Assembly: GCA_963849635.1 (NCBI GenBank)
Contig: CAWKIA010000018.1
Coordinates: forward strand, 558,001 to 622,000
Direction of reading: 5' to 3'
Length of the DNA: 64,000 nt
Source: CAVRUD01 sp963849635
Lineage (GTDB): Bacteria; Chloroflexota; Chloroflexia; Thermomicrobiales; UBA6265
The position numbers and the translations under genes are program-made. The notes below the pieces were generated by a model. The model saw only the letters and a list, made by a program, of their open reading frames with translations, had not been told where the DNA came from and did no database searches. Positions 51,717 through 59,849 of this stretch are shown here, piece by piece. Every line of letters begins with the position of its first letter. The first letter of the stretch is position 1.

Positions 51717-51736
51717 AGACTCTTGATGGGGCGCCA

Positions 51737-52747
51737 ATGATCGTTCGGCTCATCGTACGGCGGCTGGTATTCCTGGTCTTCGTCCTCTTCGGCCTGTCGC
51801 TGATCACCTTCAGCCTCTCCCGCCTGGTGGCGGGAGACCCTGCCCGGATGATCGCCGGACCGCGCTCCAGCAAGGCGCAACTGGAGGCGGTCCGCGAACG
51901 GTACGGCCTCAACGACCCGGTTCCGGTCCAATACGTCAACTATGTCTCAGACGCGGTCAGATTCGACTTCGGAGACTCGACGGCTACCCGGCGTCCGGTG
52001 TCCGAAGATCTGAAGCGCTACCTCCCGGCTACAGTCGAGCTTGGGTTGGCCGCCTTCCTGCTGGCGACGGTCATCGGCGTGCCGCTGGGAGTCCTGTCGG
52101 CGGTCCGACGTGACTCCTGGATCGACAACGTCAGCCGATTCATCTCGATCTCGGGGCTGGCCCTGCCGGTATTCTGGCTGGCAATCATGGCGCAGTTCTT
52201 CTTCTTCGGGAAATTTCAGTGGCTGCCGGATGGCGAGCGGCTCCCGCAGAGCGTCGATCCTCCAACCTCGATTACGAGCCTGTACACCGTCGATGCCCTG
52301 CTTACGGGCAACTGGGACGTCCTCGGCATCGCCCTCAAGCATCTGTTACTACCGGCAGTTGTGCTCGCCTATGGATCACTGGCCGTGATTACCCGAATGG
52401 TCCGCGGCGGCATGCTGGATGTGCTCAATCAGGACTACGTGCGAACCGCGCGGGCGAAGGGGCTAGAACATCGCACCGTGATCTTCCGCCACGCGCTCAA
52501 GAACGCCATGCTACCCACAGTCACATCGATCGGGTTGCAAGTTGGCCTGTTGCTCTCCGGCGCCTTCCTGGTTGAGATCGTCTTCTCGTGGCCGGGCATT
52601 GGCCGCTACGCGGTCTCGGCGATCGAGAAGATCGACTACAACGGGATCATGGCGACGACGTTGGTGATTGCCGCGATCTTCGTGGTGATGAACCTCGTCG
52701 TCGACATCCTCTATCTCTTCCTCGATCCTCGGATCAGCTACGCATGA
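51737..52747 (+). CDS. Dipeptide/oligopeptide ABC transporter permease, DppB type, operon 1
   Basis: The 336-residue permease has six membrane helices. It has the N-terminal DppB block (GLSLITFSLSRLVAGDPA), the GLNDPVPVQY segment, and the EAA loop (DYVRTARAKGLEHRTVIFRHALKNAMLP) that docks the ATPase. It pairs with the DppC type permease, whose ATG overlaps its TGA (ATGA at 52744-52747). No ATP-binding subunit is encoded next to the operon. Confidence 0.92.
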   Translation: MIVRLIVRRLVFLVFVLFGLSLITFSLSRLVAGDPARMIAGPRSSKAQLEAVRERYGLNDPVPVQYVNYVSDAVRFDFGDSTATRRPVSEDLKRYLPATVELGLAAFLLATVIGVPLGVLSAVRRDSWIDNVSRFISISGLALPVFWLAIMAQFFFFGKFQWLPDGERLPQSVDPPTSITSLYTVDALLTGNWDVLGIALKHLLLPAVVLAYGSLAVITRMVRGGMLDVLNQDYVRTARAKGLEHRTVIFRHALKNAMLPTVTSIGLQVGLLLSGAFLVEIVFSWPGIGRYAVSAIEKIDYNGIMATTLVIAAIFVVMNLVVDILYLFLDPRISYA

Positions 52748-53721
52748 GCGCCGAACAGATCACCAACCGGGCGCTATCGCTTGCGGCTCCAGTGGCCGAG
52801 ACCGACCCCGACGAGGGCTACCGCACGCTTGGCAAAGCTGTCCGCACCCCGGAGCACAGCCAGTTTCGGCGAAACCTGCGCCGCTTTCTGATAGGCAATC
52901 GGCTCAATCTGGTCGGCACCTGCCTGGTTGGGCTCTTCCTCATCATGTCAATTGTTGGTTTCTTGGATGAGCGTGGACTCCAATTGACGCCATCCGATCC
53001 CTATGCACAGGACATCACCGGATCGAAACTGATCTCCCCGTCGTGGGACCATCTCTTTGGCACCGACGAACTTGGCCGTGATGTCTTCAGCCGGATCATC
53101 GTCGGAACCTGGACGTCGCTCCAGGTTGCCTTTGTCGTCCTAATCTTCGCGGTGACGGTCGGGACAGTTGTCGGAGCGATCTCAGGATACCTCGGAGGCA
53201 TGGCCGATGAGATCCTGATGCGGATCACGGACATGTTTCTGGCGTTTCCGGCCCTCGTGCTGGCGATCGCGATCGCCGCGACTCTGGGTCGCAGCCTGAC
53301 CAACACCATGATCGCGCTCTCGACCGTCTTCTGGCCGTGGTACGCCCGCCTCGTCCGGGCGCAGGTCCTCACAATCCGCGAGCGAGACTTCGTTAGCGCC
53401 GGACGGAGCCTTGGTATCTCGCCGCTGCGCTTGATCTTCCGCCACATCCTGCCCAACGCGATCCCGGTGGTGATCATCCAGGTCACACTCGATGTGGGCT
53501 ACGCCATTCTGGCGACCAGCTCACTGAGCTTCATCGGCCTTGGCGCGGCGCCACCGTCGGCGGAATGGGGCACGATGCTCGCCGATGCCCGCAATTACTT
53601 TCGCGATGCCTGGTGGTACACGACCTTCCCCGGTCTGGCCCTGACGCTGACGGTCTTCGCGTTCAACGTGCTGGGCGATGGCCTCCAGGACGCACTCGAT
53701 CCCCGGTCGGGTCGGCGCTAG
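52744..53721 (+). CDS. Dipeptide/oligopeptide ABC transporter permease, DppC type, operon 1
   Basis: This second permease (325 residues) has a longer cytoplasmic N-terminus and then the DppC hallmarks: LFGTDELGRDVFSRI, the EAA loop (DFVSAGRSLGISPLRLIFRHILPNAIP) and GLGAAPPSAEWG before the last helices. The start ATG 52744 overlaps the DppB stop. The transcript ends at the hairpin at 53749-53778. Confidence 0.92.
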   Translation: MSAEQITNRALSLAAPVAETDPDEGYRTLGKAVRTPEHSQFRRNLRRFLIGNRLNLVGTCLVGLFLIMSIVGFLDERGLQLTPSDPYAQDITGSKLISPSWDHLFGTDELGRDVFSRIIVGTWTSLQVAFVVLIFAVTVGTVVGAISGYLGGMADEILMRITDMFLAFPALVLAIAIAATLGRSLTNTMIALSTVFWPWYARLVRAQVLTIRERDFVSAGRSLGISPLRLIFRHILPNAIPVVIIQVTLDVGYAILATSSLSFIGLGAAPPSAEWGTMLADARNYFRDAWWYTTFPGLALTLTVFAFNVLGDGLQDALDPRSGRR

Positions 53722-53748
53722 CATCTCACGAACCACATCCCGAAAACG

Positions 53749-53778
53749 CCGTCCGGCGGCCCATCGGCCGCCGGACGG
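53749..53778. terminator. GC-rich terminator hairpin between converging genes
   Basis: A perfect 13-bp stem (53749-53761 with 53766-53778) with a 4-base loop lies between the end of ABC operon 1 and the converging swivel-domain gene. The plus-strand tail is TTTGG, so termination strength is moderate. Confidence 0.65.
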
Positions 53779-53816
53779 TTTGGTGGGGGTGGGGGGGTGA
53801 GCAAAGAAGGGTTGGG

Positions 53817-54203
53817 CTATCTCTGTGAGCCGTCGGCGGAGACAAGGAGCGCATTTCGCCAGACGCGTCCTCGTGCGCCATCGACAATCGCGCCAGAGCC
53901 ACGTGCGAGCCCGAACTGCTCCATGGACACGCCGCCGACGGCCGGGACCCTGGCATCGCGCAGCACGGCGGCGACACTATGGGACACAGCGCCCGTGATC
54001 ACGACCGCCGCCGGCCTGGCGTGAACCAGCAAGACGGCCTCGGAGTCGCCGATCGCATCGCATACGACGACCTTTCCCCTGGCCTCGGCGAATCCTGTTC
54101 GATCCATGCGGTGGCGATAGAGCACCAGGCCCTCGCCAATCCCCGGCGCGATCCCGACGCCATGTAGTGTTCGAGTCGAATCCGGATGGGCGCTGATCGT
54201 CAT
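53817..54203 (-). CDS. Stand-alone phosphohistidine swivel domain (PEP-utilising enzyme mobile domain)
   Basis: The 128-residue protein matches the mobile domain of PEP synthase, pyruvate phosphate dikinase and PTS enzyme I along its length. It opens with GVGIAPGIGEG (SPG-type strand), has AAVVITGAVSHSVAAVLRDARVPAVGGV, in which the His of SHS sits where the phosphorylated His lies, and closes with GAIVDGARGRVW. Neither the ATP-grasp nor the PEP-binding barrel is attached, so it must receive phosphate from another protein, or serve as a binding module only. ATG 54203 overlaps the stop of the degenerate response regulator (ATGA), so the two are coupled. Function unknown. Confidence 0.75.
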   Translation of the reverse strand: MTISAHPDSTRTLHGVGIAPGIGEGLVLYRHRMDRTGFAEARGKVVVCDAIGDSEAVLLVHARPAAVVITGAVSHSVAAVLRDARVPAVGGVSMEQFGLARGSGAIVDGARGRVWRNALLVSADGSQR

Positions 54204-54889
54204 GCCGGTACCGCCAAACTTGCCGCCGCATCCACCGAGAGAACGTAGGCATCGTTGCTGGGGGTGCGGCGGAGATGTACGGACCGCGCCGACTCCAGCT
54301 TCACCATCATGCGGACGAGATGAACGTCAACCATTCGCGGATCGATGTCGGCGGTCACGCCACGCAGCACGCCGCGTAGCTCGTCCCTGCGCACCTCATG
54401 GCCGGCATTCTCGACCAGGCACGCCAGGAGAGAAATTTCGTCTGAAGTTACCGATAACTCCTCACCGGCGAGGAACGCTTTGCCGGCCCGGGGCATCAGC
54501 AAGAGGTCGCCGGCCCGGATGACTTCGATCGACGGGCATGACGCACCGCGCCGCTCTTCGATCCTGCGCAAAAGATCAGCGACATCGACCGGCCGGGCGA
54601 CGACATCATCGACCTCGCCGAAGCGCATCGAACTCGGGGCCGCGACGATGATCGGCGCGCCAAACGCCAGCCGGAGGGCACGGAACGTCACGTAGGAATC
54701 TCGTGTTGAGAGGAGCAGATCGACGATGACAATGTCGGGCCGCCATCCGCTCGACGCCAGCAGCACCGCCGCCGCGCCATCGGGCACCGCTTTGACCCCC
54801 GCTCCCGCCTGAACCAGCGCCGTCGCGATCTCTGCTCGGTCCGCTTGGTCGTCTGCGATGAGTAGGACGTTCGTCCCAGGCTGTAACAT
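54200..54889 (-). CDS. OmpR-type response regulator with degenerate receiver
   Basis: The 229-residue protein has a receiver domain (about 7-115) and an OmpR/PhoB winged helix (about 130-222). The acidic pair (Asp13, Asp14 in IADDQAD) and acceptor Asp57 (IVDLLLS) remain. The conserved switch Thr/Ser is an Ala (IIVAAP), and the conserved Lys is an Arg (VARPVDV). Such changes usually weaken phosphorylation-driven switching. ATG 54889 is preferred over GTG 54907; its GGAG site lies 12 bases upstream. It starts 98 bases after the PhoR-like kinase and overlaps the swivel-domain gene, so all four may be one operon. Confidence 0.8.
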   Translation of the reverse strand: MLQPGTNVLLIADDQADRAEIATALVQAGAGVKAVPDGAAAVLLASSGWRPDIVIVDLLLSTRDSYVTFRALRLAFGAPIIVAAPSSMRFGEVDDVVARPVDVADLLRRIEERRGASCPSIEVIRAGDLLLMPRAGKAFLAGEELSVTSDEISLLACLVENAGHEVRRDELRGVLRGVTADIDPRMVDVHLVRMMVKLESARSVHLRRTPSNDAYVLSVDAAASLAVPA

Positions 54890-54987
54890 TGCGAAACAGT
54901 ACTCCACAGCCTCGCGGGGGCGAGTCGGCCAAATGGATTTCTGGAATCATCCTATCTGTGGAACGGTGTGAAGGTGTTGCGCCGAAG

Positions 54988-56889
54988 TTAATTCGGAACG
55001 CGCACAAATCGCCGCTGGGGCTGAGTAGAGATGTCGGGAATCGCCGGAGCAAGCGGCAGCGTGAACGTAAACATCGCTCCTTGCCCCTTTTGGCTGACGA
55101 CGCCGATCATCCCACCATGGGCCTGCACGATGTGCTTCGCGATAGCGAGTCCGAGCCCGGTTCCATCCGACCGGCGGGCCTTATCGGTCTTGTAGAAGCG
55201 CTCGAAGATGCGGGGAAGTTCTTCCTCGGTAATTCCGACCCCGGTGTCCTTGACGGAGACCGCTAGGGCGTCTCCTTCGATCCAACCGGAGATAGTGATC
55301 GTGCCGCCGGCCGGCGTGAACTTGATCGCGTTGTGGATCAGGTTGAGCAGGACCTGTTCGATTCTGGCGCGGTCCGCTCGGACGGTCGGCAGACCGGCAG
55401 GTACATCAATAATCAGATCGAGGCGCGCCCGTTCAGTCTGGGGCTTGAGACGCTCCGCCGCACGGCCGATGAGATCGTCCGGGTTCATCGGCTCGAGCCG
55501 GAGCGTGATCCTGCCGGATTCCAGCCGGGCGAGGTCGAGCAGTTCGTCCACCAGGGCCGCCAGGCGATCGACTTCGCCGACGATCCGGGCTAGAAAATCG
55601 ATAGCCATCGGCCGCTCATCGATCGCGCCAGCCTCCAGGGTCTCAACGAGGGCGCGGATCGACGTCAGGGGGGTGCGCAATTCGTGCGAGACGTTGGCGA
55701 CGAACTCCTTGCGGATCGCCTCAAGGCGGCGCAGTTCGGTGACATCGCGCAGGACGACCAGGCCCAGCATCTCCTGTGTGCCAACGACCGCCTGCCCCCA
55801 CGCCTCCAGGACCCGGCGATCGAGCCCAACTTCGATCACGGCGCTCCGGCGAGTTCCGCCGGAAATCGCCCGCCGGAGCAGGTCGGCCAGCTCGTGATCC
55901 CTGCTTACGACGACAAATGGCTGTCCGACGGCAACGGCGGGATCGATATGGAGCATGCGGCCGGCGGCGGCATTGAGACGAACGACATCGCCGGAGGCAT
56001 CGGTAATGACAACGCCGTCATGAAGTGAAGCCAGAACCGCTTCGAGGCGAATTCTTGAGAGCTCGATCTCGTCGACCAGCCGGCGAAGGTCGCCCGTCAT
56101 CGCATTGAACGCCCGCCCCAGGTCGCCGACCTCCATGATCGAGTCTGGTTCCACCGTGACATCCAAACGACCTGCAGCGACCGCTTGAGTCTGTCGCCGG
56201 AGACGATCGAGCGCCGTGGAGATGCGTCCGGCGGCGAAGAGGGAGAATCCCATCGCCAGGACGGCGGCGATAGCCGTAGCAACCAAGAAACTTCGCTGGA
56301 GTTTCCAGACGGCGGCGTCGACGCGATCCGTTGGCACCGCCACTCTTGCAACGCCAATCGGAGGATCACCAATCGGCACGGCGACATAGAGAAGACGTTC
56401 TCCCTCAGTCGTGCTGAAACGCTCCGACTGACCCGTCTCACCGCCAAGCGCCTCGATGAACTCCGGCCGTGCGGAATGATTTTCCATCGTGGCGGCTCTG
56501 AGATCGGTCTCTCCGAGCACTACGCCATCGAGGCGAATAACAGTCACGCGGGCATCGATCTCGCCGACCAATTTTTTGATCAACTGGTCGATTGATTCCT
56601 GGCTGTCGCCGCGCTCGATCGCCGGACCGGTGAGCTGGGCAACTAGACTTGCCTGATCGGCCAGATTCTCCCCCAGCTGATCGCGGTACTCGTCCCGCAC
56701 CGCAACGGCAATCCAGATCTCGAGAATCGCCATGACGGCGATGATGATCAGGATGTACGGAAGCGCCAAACGCCAGCGCAGCGTCCGTAAGAGAGGAAAA
56801 CGGCCAGCACGAACTGCTGGCTCTTCGCCAATGCGGTCCACTGCCAACACGCCCGGGTTAGCGGCTATCCGGGACAAATCGGTATCCAA
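54988..56889 (-). CDS. PhoR-like membrane sensor histidine kinase
   Basis: The 633-residue kinase has two membrane helices (about 41-63 and 198-220) around an extracytoplasmic sensor of about 130 residues, then HAMP (about 222-275), a PAS domain (about 282-385), the phosphoacceptor His402 in NVSHELRTPLTSI, and an ATPase domain with N (LIHNAIKFT), G1 (DTGVG), F (IFERFY) and G2 (GTGLGLAI) boxes. The start ATG 56889 lies inside the end of the PhoB-like gene (32-base overlap), so the pair is co-translated. Confidence 0.92.
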   Translation of the reverse strand: MDTDLSRIAANPGVLAVDRIGEEPAVRAGRFPLLRTLRWRLALPYILIIIAVMAILEIWIAVAVRDEYRDQLGENLADQASLVAQLTGPAIERGDSQESIDQLIKKLVGEIDARVTVIRLDGVVLGETDLRAATMENHSARPEFIEALGGETGQSERFSTTEGERLLYVAVPIGDPPIGVARVAVPTDRVDAAVWKLQRSFLVATAIAAVLAMGFSLFAAGRISTALDRLRRQTQAVAAGRLDVTVEPDSIMEVGDLGRAFNAMTGDLRRLVDEIELSRIRLEAVLASLHDGVVITDASGDVVRLNAAAGRMLHIDPAVAVGQPFVVVSRDHELADLLRRAISGGTRRSAVIEVGLDRRVLEAWGQAVVGTQEMLGLVVLRDVTELRRLEAIRKEFVANVSHELRTPLTSIRALVETLEAGAIDERPMAIDFLARIVGEVDRLAALVDELLDLARLESGRITLRLEPMNPDDLIGRAAERLKPQTERARLDLIIDVPAGLPTVRADRARIEQVLLNLIHNAIKFTPAGGTITISGWIEGDALAVSVKDTGVGITEEELPRIFERFYKTDKARRSDGTGLGLAIAKHIVQAHGGMIGVVSQKGQGAMFTFTLPLAPAIPDISTQPQRRFVRVPN

Positions 56890-57652
56890 ATCCGCGGACT
56901 GTCTCTATGCGCTTTGGCTCACTCGGGTCATCTTCGATTTTCTGACGCAACCAGCGGATGTGGACATCGACCGTGCGGGTGTCGATCGGGAAATCGTATC
57001 CCCAAACTTCGCGAAGTAAGGCATCTCGGGAAAGGACGATCCCTGGGTTGCGCACCAGATAGTGCAGGAGGTCGAACTCCTTTGGCTTCAGCGTCAGTAC
57101 GGCGCCTCCCAGGCCTGCCCGCCGCCGAGCAACGTCGACCTCTAAGGAGCCCACGACAAGCGAGGCAGCAATCGCCGCGCTATTGCCGCCGCGTCCTTCG
57201 CGGTTGGCTTCCATCCCCATCGGAGCATCCGCGTCAAGCCGGGTCGGCGGAAGTTGCGCCCGCCGCAGGAGCGATCGCACCCGCGCAAGGAGCTCGCGCA
57301 TCGCGAATGGCTTAGTCAAGTAGTCGTCGGCGCCAAGCTCCAATCCGTGGACGCGGTCGAACTCTTCGCTTCGGGCCGAGAGCACCAAAATCGGGACGTT
57401 CGACTCCTGCCGCAGGGCACGGCAGACGTGAAATCCGTCGAGGCCGGGGAGCATGATGTCGAGGACGACAAGATCGGGCGGATTCCGCCGCGCCGCCGCC
57501 AGCGCCTCCCGCCCATCCTCGACCATCTCAACGACAAACCCTTCTCGGCGAAGGTTGAAGCCCAACATCTCCAGGATGGTCGGCTCGTCGTCGACGACCA
57601 GGATGCGCTGCATGCCAATGGTCAGTGTAGACCCCGACTCGACCGTCGCCAT
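56858..57652 (-). CDS. PhoB/OmpR-type response regulator
   Basis: The receiver domain has the acidic pair in LVVDDEP, acceptor Asp65 (VVLDIMLPG), the switch region LSARSEE and the Lys in YLTKPF. A linker of about 35 residues, longer than usual (DADAPMGMEANREGRGG), leads to a winged helix with LTLKPKEFDLLHYL and TVDVHIRWLRQKIE. ATG 57652 (MATVESGS) has AGAGG 11 bases upstream; ATG 57613 at the conserved MQRILVV is the alternative. With the kinase it forms a PhoBR-like pair. Phosphate control is possible, but no pst or phoU genes are visible here. Confidence 0.9.
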   Translation of the reverse strand: MATVESGSTLTIGMQRILVVDDEPTILEMLGFNLRREGFVVEMVEDGREALAAARRNPPDLVVLDIMLPGLDGFHVCRALRQESNVPILVLSARSEEFDRVHGLELGADDYLTKPFAMRELLARVRSLLRRAQLPPTRLDADAPMGMEANREGRGGNSAAIAASLVVGSLEVDVARRRAGLGGAVLTLKPKEFDLLHYLVRNPGIVLSRDALLREVWGYDFPIDTRTVDVHIRWLRQKIEDDPSEPKRIETVRGFGYRFVPDSR

Positions 57653-57836
57653 CAATCTGAGAACCTCTTCGGGAAATGAACCGACTGTCACGACTGCCGC
57701 AGACCGCATGCCGTGTGCATCCGTCTTGTCAGTATACCGAGCCTATCCATGGAAGCAGATGGCAGATCATTAGAATCGTGTGAGCCGGACGCAGGAAGAA
57801 TTCCTTAGGGGACTCTAATCTCGGCCCAGGCGGTGA

Positions 57837-58751
57837 TCAGCGGATGCGCGGGTCGAGCGCGTCGCGGAGACCGTCGCCGACGAGATTAAATGCCAGCACG
57901 GTCACCAGAATTGCCAGGCCCGGGAAGATGCCCATCCATGGACTGTCGCGCAAGAACTCATGTCCGGACTTCAGCATGACTCCCCAGTCGGCGTTGGGCG
58001 GCTGGGTGCCGAGGCCGATGAAGCTGAGGCCCGCGGCATAGATAATCGCCTGACCGATCGAGAGCGTGGCCAGCACGATAATCGGCGCCCAGGCATTGGC
58101 CAGCACGTGGCGGGTGATGATGCGAACGTCCGTCTGGCCGGAGGCGCGAGCCGCCTCGACATACTCTTTTTCTTTGATCGAGAGGACAGAGCTGCGCACA
58201 ATCCGGGCAAATGCAGGCACGTAAATGATTCCGACGGCAATGATCACATTGTTGATTCCCGGCCCGAGAATCGCCATGATCCCGATGGCGAGCAATAGCC
58301 AGGGGAAGGCGAGCATGATATCGACCAGACGCATCACAACCTGGTCGATCGGGCCGCCGTAATACCCCGCTGCCAGCCCGGCCGTGACTCCTATAACCAT
58401 TGCGAGCGCGACTGGAGCCAACCCGACCCAGAGCGCCACCCTGCTGCCGTAGACTACGCGGCTGAACGTATCACGCCCAAACTCGTCAGTCCCGAGCCAA
58501 TGATCGCCGCCCGGCGGCTTGAACTTATCGATGAACGATTGGTCCGTCGGTGAGTCAGGTACCAGCACCGGCGCGAGCACCGCCGCGACCACTAGCACCA
58601 CGACAATCACGACCCCGACGACCGCCGCGCGATCACGACGCAGCCGCCGCAGAGCGTCTCCCCACAGTCCGGCCTGGCGCCGCTTCGGCGACGCCAGCCG
58701 CTCCGCCCGAGCGCGCGGTCCATCGACCGCTATTGCTACCTCGCGGCTCAC
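57837..58751 (-). CDS. Dipeptide/oligopeptide ABC transporter permease, DppC type, operon 2
   Basis: The 304-residue permease has the DppC marks HWLGTDEFGRDTFSRV, an EAA loop (EYVEAARASGQTDVRIITRHVLANAWAP) and GLGTQPPNADWG. Its ATG overlaps the DppB stop by 4 bases. It is the last gene of operon 2 and no ATPase gene follows; the next gene downstream is 185 bases away and is phoB-like. Confidence 0.92.
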   Translation of the reverse strand: MSREVAIAVDGPRARAERLASPKRRQAGLWGDALRRLRRDRAAVVGVVIVVVLVVAAVLAPVLVPDSPTDQSFIDKFKPPGGDHWLGTDEFGRDTFSRVVYGSRVALWVGLAPVALAMVIGVTAGLAAGYYGGPIDQVVMRLVDIMLAFPWLLLAIGIMAILGPGINNVIIAVGIIYVPAFARIVRSSVLSIKEKEYVEAARASGQTDVRIITRHVLANAWAPIIVLATLSIGQAIIYAAGLSFIGLGTQPPNADWGVMLKSGHEFLRDSPWMGIFPGLAILVTVLAFNLVGDGLRDALDPRIR

Positions 58752-59752
58752 TGGTAGTGAATCCGGGGATCGAGGACGGCATACAACATGTCCACGATCA
58801 GGTTGATCAAGACGAACATGACGGCGAACACCAGGACGACGGCCTGGATCACCGGGTAGTCCCGCGCTCCGATCGCGGCGACGACGTAGCGCCCCACGCC
58901 AGGGCGGGAGAAGATCGTCTCCGTCAGGAATGCTCCTGACAGCAGCGAGCCGAACTGTAGCCCGATCACCGTCGTGACGGGAATTAGGGCGTTCTTCAAC
59001 GCATGTCGCGGGATCACGATCCGTTCGCGGAGGCCCTTCGCCCGGGCCGTGCGCAGATAGTCCTGCCCTAACACTTCCAGCATCGATGATCGGGTCATCC
59101 GGGCGACAATTGCCATTGGGATCGTCGAGAGGACAAACGCCGGCAAGATCAGATAGTGAAGACTGGAGCGTAAGGCGGCCCAGTTTCCGGTCAAGAAGCT
59201 ATCAAGGACATACCCGTACGTCACTCTGCGGAGATCGACATCACTATCGATGATTCCAGCGATTGGGAAGAGCCCGAGCTTGAAACTGAGGACATAGATC
59301 AATACGATCCCCGCCCAATAGACCGGCGTCGACAGGCCAACGAGGGCAAGGGTCATCGCGCCGGCATCCCACATGGTGTTGCGCTTCGTTGCCGCCAGCA
59401 CCCCGAGTGGCACCCCGACCACAAGGGCGATCAGCAACGCAGCCAGACTCAACTCGATCGTGGCGCCGAAGAACTGGCGCAGTTCCGACCAGACTGGCTG
59501 GTGTGTGCGCAGCGACTCGCCAAAGTTGAGGGTGACGGTTGCCTTGAGGAAATAGGCGTACTGCACGGGCACGGGCCGGTTCAGGCCAAACTCCTCCCGC
59601 GCACGAGCAATCTGCTCGGTCGTCCCCTTCTCCCCGGCAAGCGCGATCGCTGGGTCCCCGGGAATGAGCTGCAACAAGATGAACACCGCCGTCATGATCC
59701 CCAACAAGACGGGAATCAACAGCACGATGCGACGAAGAAGGTAACCCGTCAC
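58748..59752 (-). CDS. Dipeptide/oligopeptide ABC transporter permease, DppB type, operon 2
   Basis: The 334-residue permease has the DppB N-terminus (VFILLQLIPGDPAIALAG), GLNRPVPVQYAYF and the EAA loop (DYLRTARAKGLRERIVIPRHALKNALIP). It follows the binding-protein gene after 97 bases that contain a hairpin, and it overlaps the DppC gene by ATGA. It is clearly different in sequence from operon 1 DppB, so the two systems are not a recent duplication. Confidence 0.92.
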   Translation of the reverse strand: MTGYLLRRIVLLIPVLLGIMTAVFILLQLIPGDPAIALAGEKGTTEQIARAREEFGLNRPVPVQYAYFLKATVTLNFGESLRTHQPVWSELRQFFGATIELSLAALLIALVVGVPLGVLAATKRNTMWDAGAMTLALVGLSTPVYWAGIVLIYVLSFKLGLFPIAGIIDSDVDLRRVTYGYVLDSFLTGNWAALRSSLHYLILPAFVLSTIPMAIVARMTRSSMLEVLGQDYLRTARAKGLRERIVIPRHALKNALIPVTTVIGLQFGSLLSGAFLTETIFSRPGVGRYVVAAIGARDYPVIQAVVLVFAVMFVLINLIVDMLYAVLDPRIHYQ

Positions 59753-59782
59753 GGACGCTCCCGGGGATGAGAATGAGAGGAA

Positions 59783-59812
59783 GAGAGGGGGAGACGAGCG
59801 TCTCCCCCTCTC
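59783..59812 (-). repeat. 14-bp intercistronic hairpin in ABC operon 2
   Basis: GAGAGGGGGAGACG (59783-59796) pairs perfectly with 59799-59812 around a 2-base loop. It lies between the binding-protein stop (59850) and the permease start (59752). No T-run follows on the minus strand, so mRNA protection or partial termination is likelier than a full stop. Confidence 0.75.
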
Positions 59813-59849
59813 CGTATCAGGGCGCTAACCCTGTGTCGCCCTCTACGTC

